From Streptomyces bambusae (GTDB taxonomy: Bacteria; Actinomycetota; Actinomycetes; Streptomycetales; Streptomycetaceae): a stretch of 64,000 nt of DNA. The translations under genes were made by a program, and so were the position numbers. The stretch covers positions 1 to 64,000 of the forward strand of contig NZ_JAJAUZ010000040.1 of NCBI RefSeq assembly GCF_020532645.1, given 5' to 3'. The number at the start of each line of letters is the position of its first letter. Within the stretch, counting starts at the first letter, position 1. The notes beneath the pieces are model-generated. The model saw nothing but the letters and a program-made list of their open reading frames with translations, made no database searches and was not told the DNA's origin. This document shows positions 8,163 through 16,672 of this stretch, piece by piece.

Positions 8163-9300
8163 CGGGGACCTCCATGTCGATCGTGGTGCCCTCGCCGGGT
8201 GCCGAGTGCACGGTGAGCACGCCGCCGACGCCGCTCGCCCGGTCCCGCATGGAGACGAGGCCGAGGTGGCGGCCGGCCCGGCGGACGGCCAGCGGGTCGA
8301 AGCCGCGGCCGTCGTCGGTGATGCGGAGCAGGGCGCCGGGGCCGCGGCGGGCCAGGAGCACGCCGACGGTGGTGGCGCCGGAGTGGCGCAGGGCGTTGTG
8401 CAGGGCCTCCTGGGAGACCCTGAGCAGCGCTTCCTCCTGGGCGGCGGGGAGGGCGCGTACGCCGTCGCAGGTGAAGGTGACGTGGGCGGAGTGGGCGCGG
8501 TCGAGGACGCGGGCCTGGGTGCGGAGGGTGGCGACGAGGCCGTCCTCGTCGAGTGCGGCGGGGCGGAGCTCGACCACGGCGGCGCGCAGCTCGTCGGCGG
8601 CTTCGGCGGCGAGGGCGGCGACCTGGTGGAGTTCGTCCTTGGCGCGGGCCGGGTCGCGGTCGACGAGGGCGGCGGCGGCCTGGGCGGTGAGCCGGAGGGA
8701 GAACAGCTTCTGGCTGACCGCGTCGTGCAGCTCGTGGGCGAGGCGGCTGCGCTCCTCGGCGATGGTCAGCTCGCGGCTGCGCTCGTAGAGGCGGGCGTTG
8801 GTGAGGGCGATGGCGGCGTGCTGGGCGAGGATGCCGAGCAGGTCCTCGTCCTCTTCTGTGAACCCGCAGCCGCCGCCGGGGCGCGGGCAGCGCTTGTTGG
8901 CGAGGAAGAGGGCGCCGAGGGTCTCGTCGCCGTCGCGGATCGGCAGGCCGAGGAAGTCGGACATCTCGGGGTGGGCGGCGGGCCAGCCCCCGAAGCGGGG
9001 GTCGGTGCGGACGTCGGCGAGGCGCTCGGGGCCGGGCTGGTGGAGCATCGCGGCGAGGATGCCGTGCTGGCGGGGCAGCGGGCCGATGCGGTGCCACTGC
9101 TCGTCGGTGATGCCGTCCACGACGAACTGGGCGAAGCCGCCGTGGTCGTCGGGGACGCCGAGGGCGGCGTATTCGGCGTCGAGGAGTTCGCGGGCCGAGG
9201 CGACGATCGTCTTGAGCACGTCCCGCACTTCGAGGTGCCGGCTCATGGCCAGCAGGGCGGTGCTCACCGCGGCCAGCCCGCTGCGGGGTCGGTGGCTCAT
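8155..9300 (-). CDS. GAF-domain sensor histidine kinase (NarL-type partner)
   Basis: 381-residue cytoplasmic histidine kinase without transmembrane segments. Residues about 10-172 form a GAF domain; the HisKA_3 dimerisation region contains ERSRLAHELHDAVSQ with the phosphoaccepting His192; the HATPase domain has HNALRHSGAT (N box) and DDGRGFD plus HLGLVSMRDRA (G boxes). It pairs with the overlapping response regulator. GAF sensing suggests a soluble ligand or redox signal. Start choice (ATG at 9300) follows protein conservation; the upstream open frame is proline/arginine-rich and unlikely coding, and no clear ribosome-binding site is present. Confidence 0.93.
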   Translation of the reverse strand: MSHRPRSGLAAVSTALLAMSRHLEVRDVLKTIVASARELLDAEYAALGVPDDHGGFAQFVVDGITDEQWHRIGPLPRQHGILAAMLHQPGPERLADVRTDPRFGGWPAAHPEMSDFLGLPIRDGDETLGALFLANKRCPRPGGGCGFTEEDEDLLGILAQHAAIALTNARLYERSRELTIAEERSRLAHELHDAVSQKLFSLRLTAQAAAALVDRDPARAKDELHQVAALAAEAADELRAAVVELRPAALDEDGLVATLRTQARVLDRAHSAHVTFTCDGVRALPAAQEEALLRVSQEALHNALRHSGATTVGVLLARRGPGALLRITDDGRGFDPLAVRRAGRHLGLVSMRDRASGVGGVLTVHSAPGEGTTIDMEVPGG

Positions 9301-9661
9301 GGAGATCACCGTACCGGCGGGTGGGCGGGCCGGGATCGGGCCGGGGACGGGGCCCGGGGAGCCGCGGGGCCTAGGGCGGAGGGAGGAGGACCGGGAGGGG
9401 GGCTCTGCCTCTGGCATGACGACGGGCCGGGGTGTGTGGTCCTCAAGGAGGAGGTCGGCTGACCCTCTGCATTGCGGCCGCAACTCTCGGTGAGACCGTT
9501 ACGTGTCCGATGTGAGCCCGCGCATAGGACGCACATCACTTACGAAGCCGTCTAGTAGCCGGGGCGAGGCGCCGTCAGTGCTGGACGAGCGGGGGTCGGG
9601 CGCGGAATTTCGGGGTTGCCGGGGGCCCCTGATCCACTAAGCGGGATCGTACGTCACACCT

Positions 9662-9690
9662 TTGCCACAGGATTTTGCCGCCGCTAAGAA
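9662..9690 (+). promoter_or_regulatory. Predicted sigma70/HrdB-type promoter
   Basis: TTGCCA (9662-9667) and TAAGAA (9685-9690) separated by 17 bases, about 110 bases upstream of the transglycosylase-like gene. This lies in a 499-base gene-free stretch (9301-9799) that also carries a kinase-side region with the palindrome TTGCGGCCGCAA at 9472-9483 and a leader hairpin (GGCGCCG at 9708-9714 with 9731-9737). I see no riboswitch consensus in the leader. Confidence 0.5.
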
Positions 9691-9799
9691 TGGCTGCCGT
9701 CGCTCAGGGCGCCGCGGATCACGGATCCGACGGCGCCTGCTTGCGGCCACTCCCCCGGCTTCCACCCGGCGGGACCCCTGCTCGTAAAGGTTGCTGCCC

Positions 9800-10510
9800 A
9801 TGTCTGCGTCCAGCGCTCCCGGTCACAGTCGTCTGACCAAGGTCCACAAGATGTCGATCGCCGGTGTCGCCACCCTCGGTGCCACCGCCCTCGTCTTCTC
9901 CCTGGTCCCGGCCGACACCGAGAAGGCCGTGACCGTGGCTGCGGACCCGGTCAGCTGGACGCAGGTCGTCGAGTCGGTGCACACGAAGACCGTCCAGGAC
10001 AGCCTGTCGCAGCAGCACCTCGCGGTGGAGAAGGCCGCCAAGGACGCGGCGAAGGCCAAGGCCGAGGCCGCCGCGAAGGCCGCCGCCAAGGAGAAGGCCG
10101 CGAAGGCCGCCAAGGCCGCCGCCAAGGTGAAGAAGGAGCGCGAGGCCAAGGCCGCCGCGAGCCGTGCCGCCGCCCGCAAGCCGGTCTTCGCCAACAACCT
10201 CGACGGCTGGATCAAGGAAGCCCTCTTCATCATGAAGAAGGAGGGCATTCCCGGCACGTACTCCGGCATCCACCGCAACATCATGCGCGAGTCGAGCGGC
10301 AACCCCCGCGCGATCAACAACTGGGACATCAACGCCCAGAACGGCATCCCGTCCAAGGGCCTGCTCCAGGTCATCTACCCGACCTTCGCCGCCTACCACG
10401 TCAAGGGCACGAAGTTCGACCAGTACGACCCGGTCGCGAACATCGTCGCCGCCTGCAACTACGCGGCCGACCGCTACGGCTCCATGGACAACGTGAACAG
10501 CGCCTACTGA
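9800..10510 (+). CDS. Secreted transglycosylase-SLT-like protein with Ala/Lys coiled coil
   Basis: 236-residue exported protein. A signal anchor or signal peptide occupies residues about 18-38 (SIAGVATLGATALVFSLVP). Residues about 75-130 are a long Ala/Lys/Glu repeat (AAKDAAKAKAEAAAKAAAKE) predicted to be helical, probably spanning the cell wall. The C-terminal 100 residues are a soluble-lytic-transglycosylase-like domain with the catalytic glutamate in RNIMRESSGNPRAINNWD and the GLLQVIYPTFAAYH block. Expected to cut peptidoglycan outside the membrane. ATG at 9800 is preferred, with AAGG nine bases upstream; a TTG at 9791 is also in frame. Confidence 0.88.
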   Translation: MSASSAPGHSRLTKVHKMSIAGVATLGATALVFSLVPADTEKAVTVAADPVSWTQVVESVHTKTVQDSLSQQHLAVEKAAKDAAKAKAEAAAKAAAKEKAAKAAKAAAKVKKEREAKAAASRAAARKPVFANNLDGWIKEALFIMKKEGIPGTYSGIHRNIMRESSGNPRAINNWDINAQNGIPSKGLLQVIYPTFAAYHVKGTKFDQYDPVANIVAACNYAADRYGSMDNVNSAY

Positions 10511-10535
10511 GGCCTGCTCCCCCCGCACCCCCATG

Positions 10536-10578
10536 CGCCGCAGGGCGGCACCCGGAATCCGGGTGCCGCCCTGCGGCG
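10536..10578. terminator. Long perfect hairpin terminator between convergent genes
   Basis: Twenty-base-pair stem with a 3-base AAT loop (arms 10536-10555 and 10559-10578), between the transglycosylase-like gene and the convergent FHA-ABC gene. Confidence 0.8.
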
Positions 10579-10612
10579 TTTCGTGCGTACGCGGCTGCGT
10601 ACGGCCGGCCGG

Positions 10613-13150
10613 CTACTTGCGCATGACCTCGGGCTCGTGGCGGCGCAGCAGGCGGGCCACCAGGAAGCCGCAGGCGATGCCGATGAGCAGCAGGACCGTG
10701 ATGTTGAAGGTCCACTGGCCGGCGGTGGCCTCCCACAGCGGGTCCGTGTTGAACGGGTCCTCGTGGTCCCACGGCGGCATGAGCGCGGCCAGGTTCAGCG
10801 TGGTGCCGGAGGCGGCGACGGCCCAGCGGGACGGCATCAGCCAGGCGAACTGCTCCAGGCCGGGCGAGTCGTACACCTGGAAGAGGATGCCGGTGAACAC
10901 GACCTGGACGATCGCGAACATGACGAGCAGCGGCATGGTCTTCTCGGCGGTCTTCACCAGCGAGGAGATCACGAGACCGAACATCATCGACGTGAAGCCG
11001 AGCGCGGTGACCGACACGCACAGTTCGAGGCCGGGCGGCATGATCAGGCCCTCGGCGGGCATGTCGCGCGGGGCGAAGCCGATGATGCAGATGATCGCGC
11101 CCTGCACGACCGTGATCATGCCCAGCACGATGACCTTGGACATCAGGTAGGCGGAGCGGGACAGGCCGGTGGCGCGCTCCCGCTCGTAGATGACCCGTTC
11201 CTTGATCAGTTCGCGGACCGAGTTGGCGGCGCCGGAGAAGCACATGCCGACCGCGAGGATCAGCATGATCGTGCCGGCGTCGCCGTTGAACCGCGACGGC
11301 GGCTTCGGCGGCGCGAGGCCGAAGGTCGCGGGGATCACCGTGGAGACCACGCCGAGCACCGCGGGCAGGATCAGCATCAGGGTCATGAAACCCTTGTCGG
11401 AGGCGATCACCGAGACGTAGCGGCGGATCAGGGTGAACAGCTGGGCGCCCCAGGCCTGCGGCTTCGGCGGCTGCATCTGTGCGGTCGGCATGGTGACCGC
11501 CTGCGGGGCCACGGCGTCCAGGTCGGCGGCGTACAGCTGGTAGTGCTGGGAGCCCTTCCAGCGGCCGGCCCAGTCGTAGTCGCGGTAGTTCTCGAAGGCC
11601 GAGAACACGTCCGCCCAGGTCTGGTAGCCGAAGAAGTTCAGCGCCTCGTCCGGCGGGCCGAAGTACGCGACGGCGCCGCCCGGCGCCATGACGAGCAGCT
11701 TGTCGCAGAGCGCCAGCTCGGCGACGGAGTGGGTCACGACGAGGACGGTGCGGCCGTCGTCGGCGAGGCCGCGCAGCAGCTGCATGACGTCGCGGTCCAT
11801 GCCCGGGTCGAGGCCCGAGGTGGGCTCGTCGAGGAAGATCAGCGAGGGCTTGGTGAGCAGCTCCAGGGCCACGGACACGCGCTTGCGCTGGCCGCCGGAG
11901 AGCGAGGTGATCTTCTTGTCCTTGTGGATGTCGAGCTTGAGCTCGCGCAGGACCTCGTCGATGCGGGCGGTGCGCTCCTCCTCGGCGGTGTCGCCGGGGA
12001 AGCGGAGCTTGGCCGCGTACTTCAGGGCCGTCCGTACGGTCAGCTCCTTGTGCAGGATGTCGTCCTGCGGGACCAGGCCGATGCGCTGGCGGAGCTCCGC
12101 GAACTGCTTGTACAGGTTGCGGTTGTCGTAGAGGACCTCGCCCTGGTCGGCGGGCCGGTAGCCGGTGAGCGCCTTGAGCAGGGTGGACTTGCCGGAACCG
12201 GACGGGCCGATGACGCCGATCAGCGACTTCTCCGGCACGCCGAAGGTGACGTCCCTGAGGATCTGCTTGCCGCCGTCGACGGTGACCGTGAGGTGGCGGG
12301 CCGAGAAGGAGACCTCGCCGGTGTCGACGAACTCCTCCAGCCGGTCGCCGACGATCCGGAAGGTCGAGTGGCCGACGCCGACGATGTCGTTCGGGCCGAG
12401 CAGCGCGGTGCCGGACTTGGGCAGCGGCTGGCCGTTGACGTAGGTGCCGTTGTGGCTGCCCAGGTCGTGGATCTCGAGGCGGCCGCCGGTGGAGCGGAAC
12501 TCCGCGTGGTGGCGCGAGACCTGGAGGTCGGAGACGACCAGCTCGTTGTCCAGGGCACGGCCGATGCGCATGACGTGGCCGAGCGAGAGCTGGTGGAACG
12601 TCGTCGGGCTGCGGTCGCTGTGGCCGGGACCGGCGGGCGCGGCGGCGCGCGGGGCGCCGCCCTGCTGCTGCGGGATCTGGCCGTGCGGCTGGTGGTGCGG
12701 CTGCTGCGGCTGGTGTTGCGGCTGCGGCTGCTGGTACTGCTGCTGGTACTGCCCCTGGGGCTGGTGGCCCGGCTGCGGGGCGAGCGGGTGGCCGCCCTGC
12801 TGTGCGTACGCGGTGGGCGCGTTCGCGACGGCGGCCGAACCGGCCGGTGCGGCCGTGAGGTTCAGGCGCGGGCCGTCGGTCGCGTTGCCGAGGTGGACCA
12901 CGGTGCCGGCGGTGAGGTCGAGGCGCTGGACCCGACTTCCCTGGGTGTAGGTGCCGTTGGTGCTGCCGTGGTCCTCGATGGCCCAGCCGCTGCCGGTCCA
13001 GCCGATGGTGGCGTGCCGCCACGAGACCCGTGCGTCGTCGATCACCACGTCACCCTGCGGATCGCGTCCCAGGGTGTACGACCTGGACGGATCGAGGGCC
13101 CAGGTCCTTCCGTTCAATTCCAGTACGAGTTCCGGCACTCCATGCCCCAC
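10613..13150 (-). CDS. Double-FHA ABC-2 type transporter (ATPase and permease fused)
   Basis: 845-residue fused exporter resembling mycobacterial Rv1747. Two phosphothreonine-binding FHA domains (about residues 8-98, core GRDPQGDVVIDDARVSWRHA; and 185-285, core IGRALDNELVVSDLQVSRHH) are separated by a Gln/His/Pro-rich low-complexity linker (about 115-175). Next comes an ABC ATPase (Walker A GPSGSGKST near 317, signature LSGGQRKR, Walker B LIFLDEPTSGLDP), then an ABC-2 membrane domain with about six helices (590-840). FHA domains imply control by Ser/Thr kinases. The exported substrate is unknown; Rv1747 is linked to cell-wall lipids. Monocistronic, GTG start. Confidence 0.93.
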   Translation of the reverse strand: MGHGVPELVLELNGRTWALDPSRSYTLGRDPQGDVVIDDARVSWRHATIGWTGSGWAIEDHGSTNGTYTQGSRVQRLDLTAGTVVHLGNATDGPRLNLTAAPAGSAAVANAPTAYAQQGGHPLAPQPGHQPQGQYQQQYQQPQPQHQPQQPHHQPHGQIPQQQGGAPRAAAPAGPGHSDRSPTTFHQLSLGHVMRIGRALDNELVVSDLQVSRHHAEFRSTGGRLEIHDLGSHNGTYVNGQPLPKSGTALLGPNDIVGVGHSTFRIVGDRLEEFVDTGEVSFSARHLTVTVDGGKQILRDVTFGVPEKSLIGVIGPSGSGKSTLLKALTGYRPADQGEVLYDNRNLYKQFAELRQRIGLVPQDDILHKELTVRTALKYAAKLRFPGDTAEEERTARIDEVLRELKLDIHKDKKITSLSGGQRKRVSVALELLTKPSLIFLDEPTSGLDPGMDRDVMQLLRGLADDGRTVLVVTHSVAELALCDKLLVMAPGGAVAYFGPPDEALNFFGYQTWADVFSAFENYRDYDWAGRWKGSQHYQLYAADLDAVAPQAVTMPTAQMQPPKPQAWGAQLFTLIRRYVSVIASDKGFMTLMLILPAVLGVVSTVIPATFGLAPPKPPSRFNGDAGTIMLILAVGMCFSGAANSVRELIKERVIYERERATGLSRSAYLMSKVIVLGMITVVQGAIICIIGFAPRDMPAEGLIMPPGLELCVSVTALGFTSMMFGLVISSLVKTAEKTMPLLVMFAIVQVVFTGILFQVYDSPGLEQFAWLMPSRWAVAASGTTLNLAALMPPWDHEDPFNTDPLWEATAGQWTFNITVLLLIGIACGFLVARLLRRHEPEVMRK

Positions 13151-13381
13151 TTGTTGTCCCCCGGTGCCCCCTGACAGCAGGGAGTCTAGGGATGGCGAAC
13201 TTCGGGGGGAACTATTTCAGGCCCGGGGCCGGATGTGGAATCCGGCCCCGGCGGCGGGCTCCGGAAACGCTTGTTGACGGCGGATGAAGGCGCCAAGAAA
13301 GTGGTAAGGGACCACGACTGCGTACGGATCATGCGCGGAGTGGGCGATCCGGGACGACTCGGTACGAATCGGGGGCCTCGC

Positions 13382-15112
13382 ATGAGTCCGCGGCGCAGCA
13401 GGGAACCGGGTGGGCGGGAAGTGGGCACGGCGGGACCGGGGTTCGGGGCGGTGCCGGTCGCCGGTGCCGGGCGGCGGGTGCGGTGGGGCGACGTGCTGGC
13501 GTCGGCGGTGGCCGCGGCGGGCTGGGCGCTGGTGGCGATGGCGGGGGTGGCGGCGCTCGGGCTGCACCTGCTGGAGGCGGACGGCGCCGGGCGGCTGGGG
13601 CCGATGACGGCGGCCGTGGTGGTGCTCGCGGTGGGCGGTTCCGTGACCCCGTCCGGGGACGTGTCGGTGTTCGGTCTGGACGGCGCGGAGGCGGCGACGG
13701 TGCTGTCGGTGCGGCCGCTGGGGGTGGGTCTGGCGGGGGCGCTGGTGCTGTCGGCCGTGTTCCTGAGGTCGCTGCGGGCGGCCGGGGTTGCGGTGTCGCG
13801 GGGCGAACTGGTGGTGCGGGCCGGAGCGGTGGCCGTCGTGTTCACGGCGCTGTGCGGGGGGCTGGCGTGGGCCGGGCGGGACGTGGTGACGCTGGACGGG
13901 GAGGAGCTGGGCGTCGGGGGGTGGGCGCCGCCGTCCTCCGGCGGCGGGCTGGAGGTGCCGGGGCTCGGGGACATCGGCGGACTGCTGCCGGACCGGATCG
14001 GGGACCTGGTGGAGGCCCGGGCGCAGGTCGGCTACGCGGTGGACACGGCGGCGACGCTGCGGGGGGCCGCGGTGTGGGTGCTGGGCGTACTGCTGGTGGC
14101 CGTGCTCGCCTCGCGGCGGGTGGCGCTGCCGGGGGCGTGGGCCCGGCTGGACCGCTGGGTGCGGCCGGCGGTGTCGGCGGTGGTGGCGGTGCTGCTGCTG
14201 GCGGTCGCGGCGGGGCTGGCGGCGGCCGGCTGGGCGATGGCCGGCGACGCCCGGCCGGACCGGATCGCCGGGGCGGCGCTGCTGGGGGCGCCGAACGGGA
14301 CCTGGCTCGCGGTGCCGCTGGGCATGTTCGTGCCGGTCGAGGGGCGGGCCTCGGGGGCGCTGGCGGGGGTGCTGCCGGATCCGCTGGACGAGGTGCTGTC
14401 GGTGTCGGCCCGCGAGCCGGTGACGGTGGCGCGGCTGGCGGAGCTGGACGGGCGGGTGTGGCTGCTGGTCGTGGCGGTGGCGGTACTGGTACTGGCGGCG
14501 GGGGTGCTGACGGGGGTGCGGGCGCGGGGGCACGGCGGGGGCCCCTTGGGGGCGGCGCTGGTGCTGGGGCTGGTGCTCGGGGGCGCAGTGGCGGGGCTGG
14601 TGTGGCTGACGGGGGTGTCTGTCGATGCGTCGCTGTCCGTGCTGGGGATGGATGCGGTGGGGGCGGGGCTGGTGGTGCGCGGGGATGTGGGCTGGGGGGC
14701 CGCGCTGGGAGGCGTGTGGGGAGTGGGGGCCGGGCTGGTGGGGTGGGGGGTGGCGGCGGTACGGGGGGCTGCGGTGCCGGGGGCTGCGGTGCCGGGGTCC
14801 GCGGGGGTCGGTGTCGTGGCGGCGGGGCCGTATCGGCCGTCGCCCGTGCGGGGGCTTTTGCCGGGGGAGGTGAATCCGTATCGGGTCGGCGGTGGGGTGG
14901 GCGGGGCTGGGGCGGGTGGGGGTGGCGGGCCTGGCGCCGGCGGGGGTGGCGGGCCTGGCGCCACCGTGGCCGGTGGGACCGGCGACCCTGATGCCACCGT
15001 CGCCGGTGGGTGGGCGGGGTTGGGGGCTCGGCCGCGGGAGGGGGCGGTGGGGCGGCGGCCTCCGTTCACGCCGCCGCCTCCGCCTCCGCCGCCGCCGGCG
15101 CCGCGCCGCTGA
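13382..15112 (+). CDS. Streptophobe-like multi-pass membrane protein
   Basis: About 576 residues from the chosen ATG. Ten or so hydrophobic segments alternate with short acidic loops (for example LASAVAAAGWALVAMAGVA, MTAAVVVLAVGGSVTPSGDV, ALVLGLVLGGAVAGLVWL). The C-terminal 100 residues are a soluble Gly/Pro-rich tail ending in a proline run. The overall plan matches the streptophobe family, known essentially from streptomycetes and of unknown function. The start is uncertain; frame continues upstream to 13235 but that part lacks coding character. It is divergent from the FHA-ABC gene. Confidence 0.8.
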   Translation: MSPRRSREPGGREVGTAGPGFGAVPVAGAGRRVRWGDVLASAVAAAGWALVAMAGVAALGLHLLEADGAGRLGPMTAAVVVLAVGGSVTPSGDVSVFGLDGAEAATVLSVRPLGVGLAGALVLSAVFLRSLRAAGVAVSRGELVVRAGAVAVVFTALCGGLAWAGRDVVTLDGEELGVGGWAPPSSGGGLEVPGLGDIGGLLPDRIGDLVEARAQVGYAVDTAATLRGAAVWVLGVLLVAVLASRRVALPGAWARLDRWVRPAVSAVVAVLLLAVAAGLAAAGWAMAGDARPDRIAGAALLGAPNGTWLAVPLGMFVPVEGRASGALAGVLPDPLDEVLSVSAREPVTVARLAELDGRVWLLVVAVAVLVLAAGVLTGVRARGHGGGPLGAALVLGLVLGGAVAGLVWLTGVSVDASLSVLGMDAVGAGLVVRGDVGWGAALGGVWGVGAGLVGWGVAAVRGAAVPGAAVPGSAGVGVVAAGPYRPSPVRGLLPGEVNPYRVGGGVGGAGAGGGGGPGAGGGGGPGATVAGGTGDPDATVAGGWAGLGARPREGAVGRRPPFTPPPPPPPPPAPRR

Positions 15113-15155
15113 CCCTGCGGGGCTGTCCCCCACCTCACCCCTTCCCGAAACCGGA

Positions 15156-15200
15156 GGCTCCGCCCCGCACCCCGCGCCTCAAACGCCGGCGAGGCTGAAG
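15156..15200 (+). repeat. Intergenic repeat unit A (streptomycete GGCTCCGCCCC / CCTCAAACGCCGG type)
   Basis: First of three copies in the 287-base gap between the streptophobe-like gene and serB. It contains GGCTCCGCCCCGCACCCC followed by CCTCAAACGCCGGCGAGGCT. Such units are dispersed in many Streptomyces genomes, usually between genes. Confidence 0.7.
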
Positions 15201-15203
15201 ATC

Positions 15204-15250
15204 GGGGCTCCGCCCCGGACCCCGGTCCTCAAACGCCGGACGGGCCGGAT
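15204..15250 (+). repeat. Intergenic repeat unit B
   Basis: Second direct copy, only a few bases after unit A, with GGGGCTCCGCCCCGGACCCC and TCCTCAAACGCCGGACGGG. The core of 13 bases CCTCAAACGCCGG is identical to unit A. Confidence 0.7.
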
Positions 15251-15293
15251 CGTGCCCCCTGTCCATGGGCTGGATGCTGCGGGACGGAAATGA

Positions 15294-15338
15294 AGCCCCG
15301 CCGGCGATTGAGGCGCGGGGTCCGGGTCGGGGCTCCGG
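15294..15338 (-). repeat. Intergenic repeat unit C (inverted copy)
   Basis: Inverted copy: the minus strand reads GGACCCCGCGCCTCAATCGCCGG-like sequence, one base different in the core from units A and B. With units A/B it can form a long stem, so the gap may fold as a terminator for the upstream gene. Confidence 0.65.
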
Positions 15339-15399
15339 GTGTCCGGTGGGCGGACTCGGGAGGGGCGGCGGGGCGGGGCCGGGATACGGTGAGGGGACC

Positions 15400-16602
15400 A
15401 TGAGCGATTCGCAGATCTCCGATGTCCCCACCCTCCTCGTCAAGATCTTCGGCAAGGACCGCCCCGGCATCACCGCCGGGCTGTTCGACACCCTCGCCGC
15501 CTACTCCGTCGACGTCGTCGACATCGAGCAGGTCGTCACCCGCGGCCGCATCGTGCTGTGCGCCCTGATCACCGAGCCCGTCGGCGCCGGCAGCGAGGGC
15601 GGGCTGCGGGCCACCGTGCACAGCTGGGCCGAATCGTTCAAACTCCAGGCGGAGATCATCTCCGGTACGGGAGACAACCGCCCCCGCGGCAGCGGCCGCT
15701 CGCACGTGACCGTGCTGGGCCACCCCCTGACCGCCGAGTCCACGGCGGTGATAGCGGCTCGTATCACCGACACCGGCGGCAACATCGACCGTATCTTCCG
15801 TCTCGCCAAGTACCCCGTGACCGCGGTGGAGTTCGCCGTCTCCGGCACCGAGACCGAGCCGCTGCGGACCGCCCTCGCCACCACGGCCGCGAAGATCGGC
15901 GTGGACGTCGCCGTGGTCTCGGCCGGCCTGCACCGGCGGGCCCAGCGGCTCGTGGTCATGGACGTGGACTCGACCCTGATCCAGGACGAGGTCATCGAGC
16001 TGTTCGCGGCCCACGCCGGCTGCGAGGACAAGGTCGCGGAGGTCACCGCGCAGGCGATGCGCGGCGAGCTGGACTTCGAGCAGTCCCTGCACGCCCGGGT
16101 CGCGCTGCTGGCCGGGCTCGACGCCTCGGTCGTGGACAAGGTCCGGGCCGAGGTCCGGCTGACGCCCGGCGCCCGCACCCTGATCCGGACCCTGAAGCGG
16201 CTCGGCTACCAGGTCGGCGTGGTCTCCGGCGGGTTCACGCAGGTCACCGACGACCTGCAGGAGCGCCTCGGTCTGGACTTCGCCTCGGCCAACACCCTGG
16301 AGATCGTCGACGGCAAGCTCACCGGCCGGGTCACCGGCGAGATCGTGGACCGGGCGGGCAAGGCCCGGCTGCTGCGCCGGTTCGCGGCGGAGGCCGGGGT
16401 GCCGCTGGCGCAGACCGTGGCCATCGGCGACGGCGCCAACGACCTGGACATGCTGAACGCGGCCGGACTCGGTGTGGCGTTCAACGCCAAGCCGGTGGTC
16501 CGCGAGGCCGCGCACACCGCGGTCAACGTGCCGTTCCTGGACGCCGTGCTGTACCTGCTCGGCATCACCCGCGAAGAGGTGGAGGCCGCCGGCCTGGACT
16601 GA
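15400..16602 (+). CDS. serB: Phosphoserine phosphatase SerB with N-terminal ACT domains
   Basis: Last step of serine biosynthesis: hydrolyses O-phosphoserine to serine. The 400-residue protein has two ACT-like regulatory domains (about residues 8-85, FGKDRPGITAGLFDTLAAYS, and 95-175, HVTVLGHPLTAESTAVIAAR) and a HAD phosphatase domain with motif I MDVDSTLIQDE, motif II VVSGGFTQ and motif III plus IV around GKARLL and IGDGANDLDML. ACT domains suggest amino-acid feedback, as in mycobacterial SerB2. ATG at 15400 is preceded by GAGGGG. The open frame extends upstream through repeat DNA and is not coding. Confidence 0.96.
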   Translation: MSDSQISDVPTLLVKIFGKDRPGITAGLFDTLAAYSVDVVDIEQVVTRGRIVLCALITEPVGAGSEGGLRATVHSWAESFKLQAEIISGTGDNRPRGSGRSHVTVLGHPLTAESTAVIAARITDTGGNIDRIFRLAKYPVTAVEFAVSGTETEPLRTALATTAAKIGVDVAVVSAGLHRRAQRLVVMDVDSTLIQDEVIELFAAHAGCEDKVAEVTAQAMRGELDFEQSLHARVALLAGLDASVVDKVRAEVRLTPGARTLIRTLKRLGYQVGVVSGGFTQVTDDLQERLGLDFASANTLEIVDGKLTGRVTGEIVDRAGKARLLRRFAAEAGVPLAQTVAIGDGANDLDMLNAAGLGVAFNAKPVVREAAHTAVNVPFLDAVLYLLGITREEVEAAGLD

Positions 16603-16625
16603 CCGGGCCCGGCGGGTGTACCGGG

Positions 16626-16657
16626 CGGCCCCCGGCGGCGGACGCTTCCGGGGGCCG
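16626..16657. terminator. Bidirectional terminator between serB and SixA-like gene
   Basis: Ten-base perfect stem CGGCCCCCGG at 16626-16635 with its complement at 16648-16657, in the 70-base gap between convergent genes. Confidence 0.65.
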
Positions 16658-16672
16658 ACCCGTACAGGCCGC

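Noticed and set aside
9685..9799. c-di-AMP (ydaO) riboswitch before the transglycosylase-like gene
   Set aside because: The leader is short and lacks the conserved ydaO sequence blocks; only a simple hairpin is visible.
10030..10180. GCC/AAG repeat-rich DNA as a possible microsatellite or repeat element
   Set aside because: It simply encodes an Ala/Lys helix within the transglycosylase-like protein, with codons varied as in normal coding DNA.
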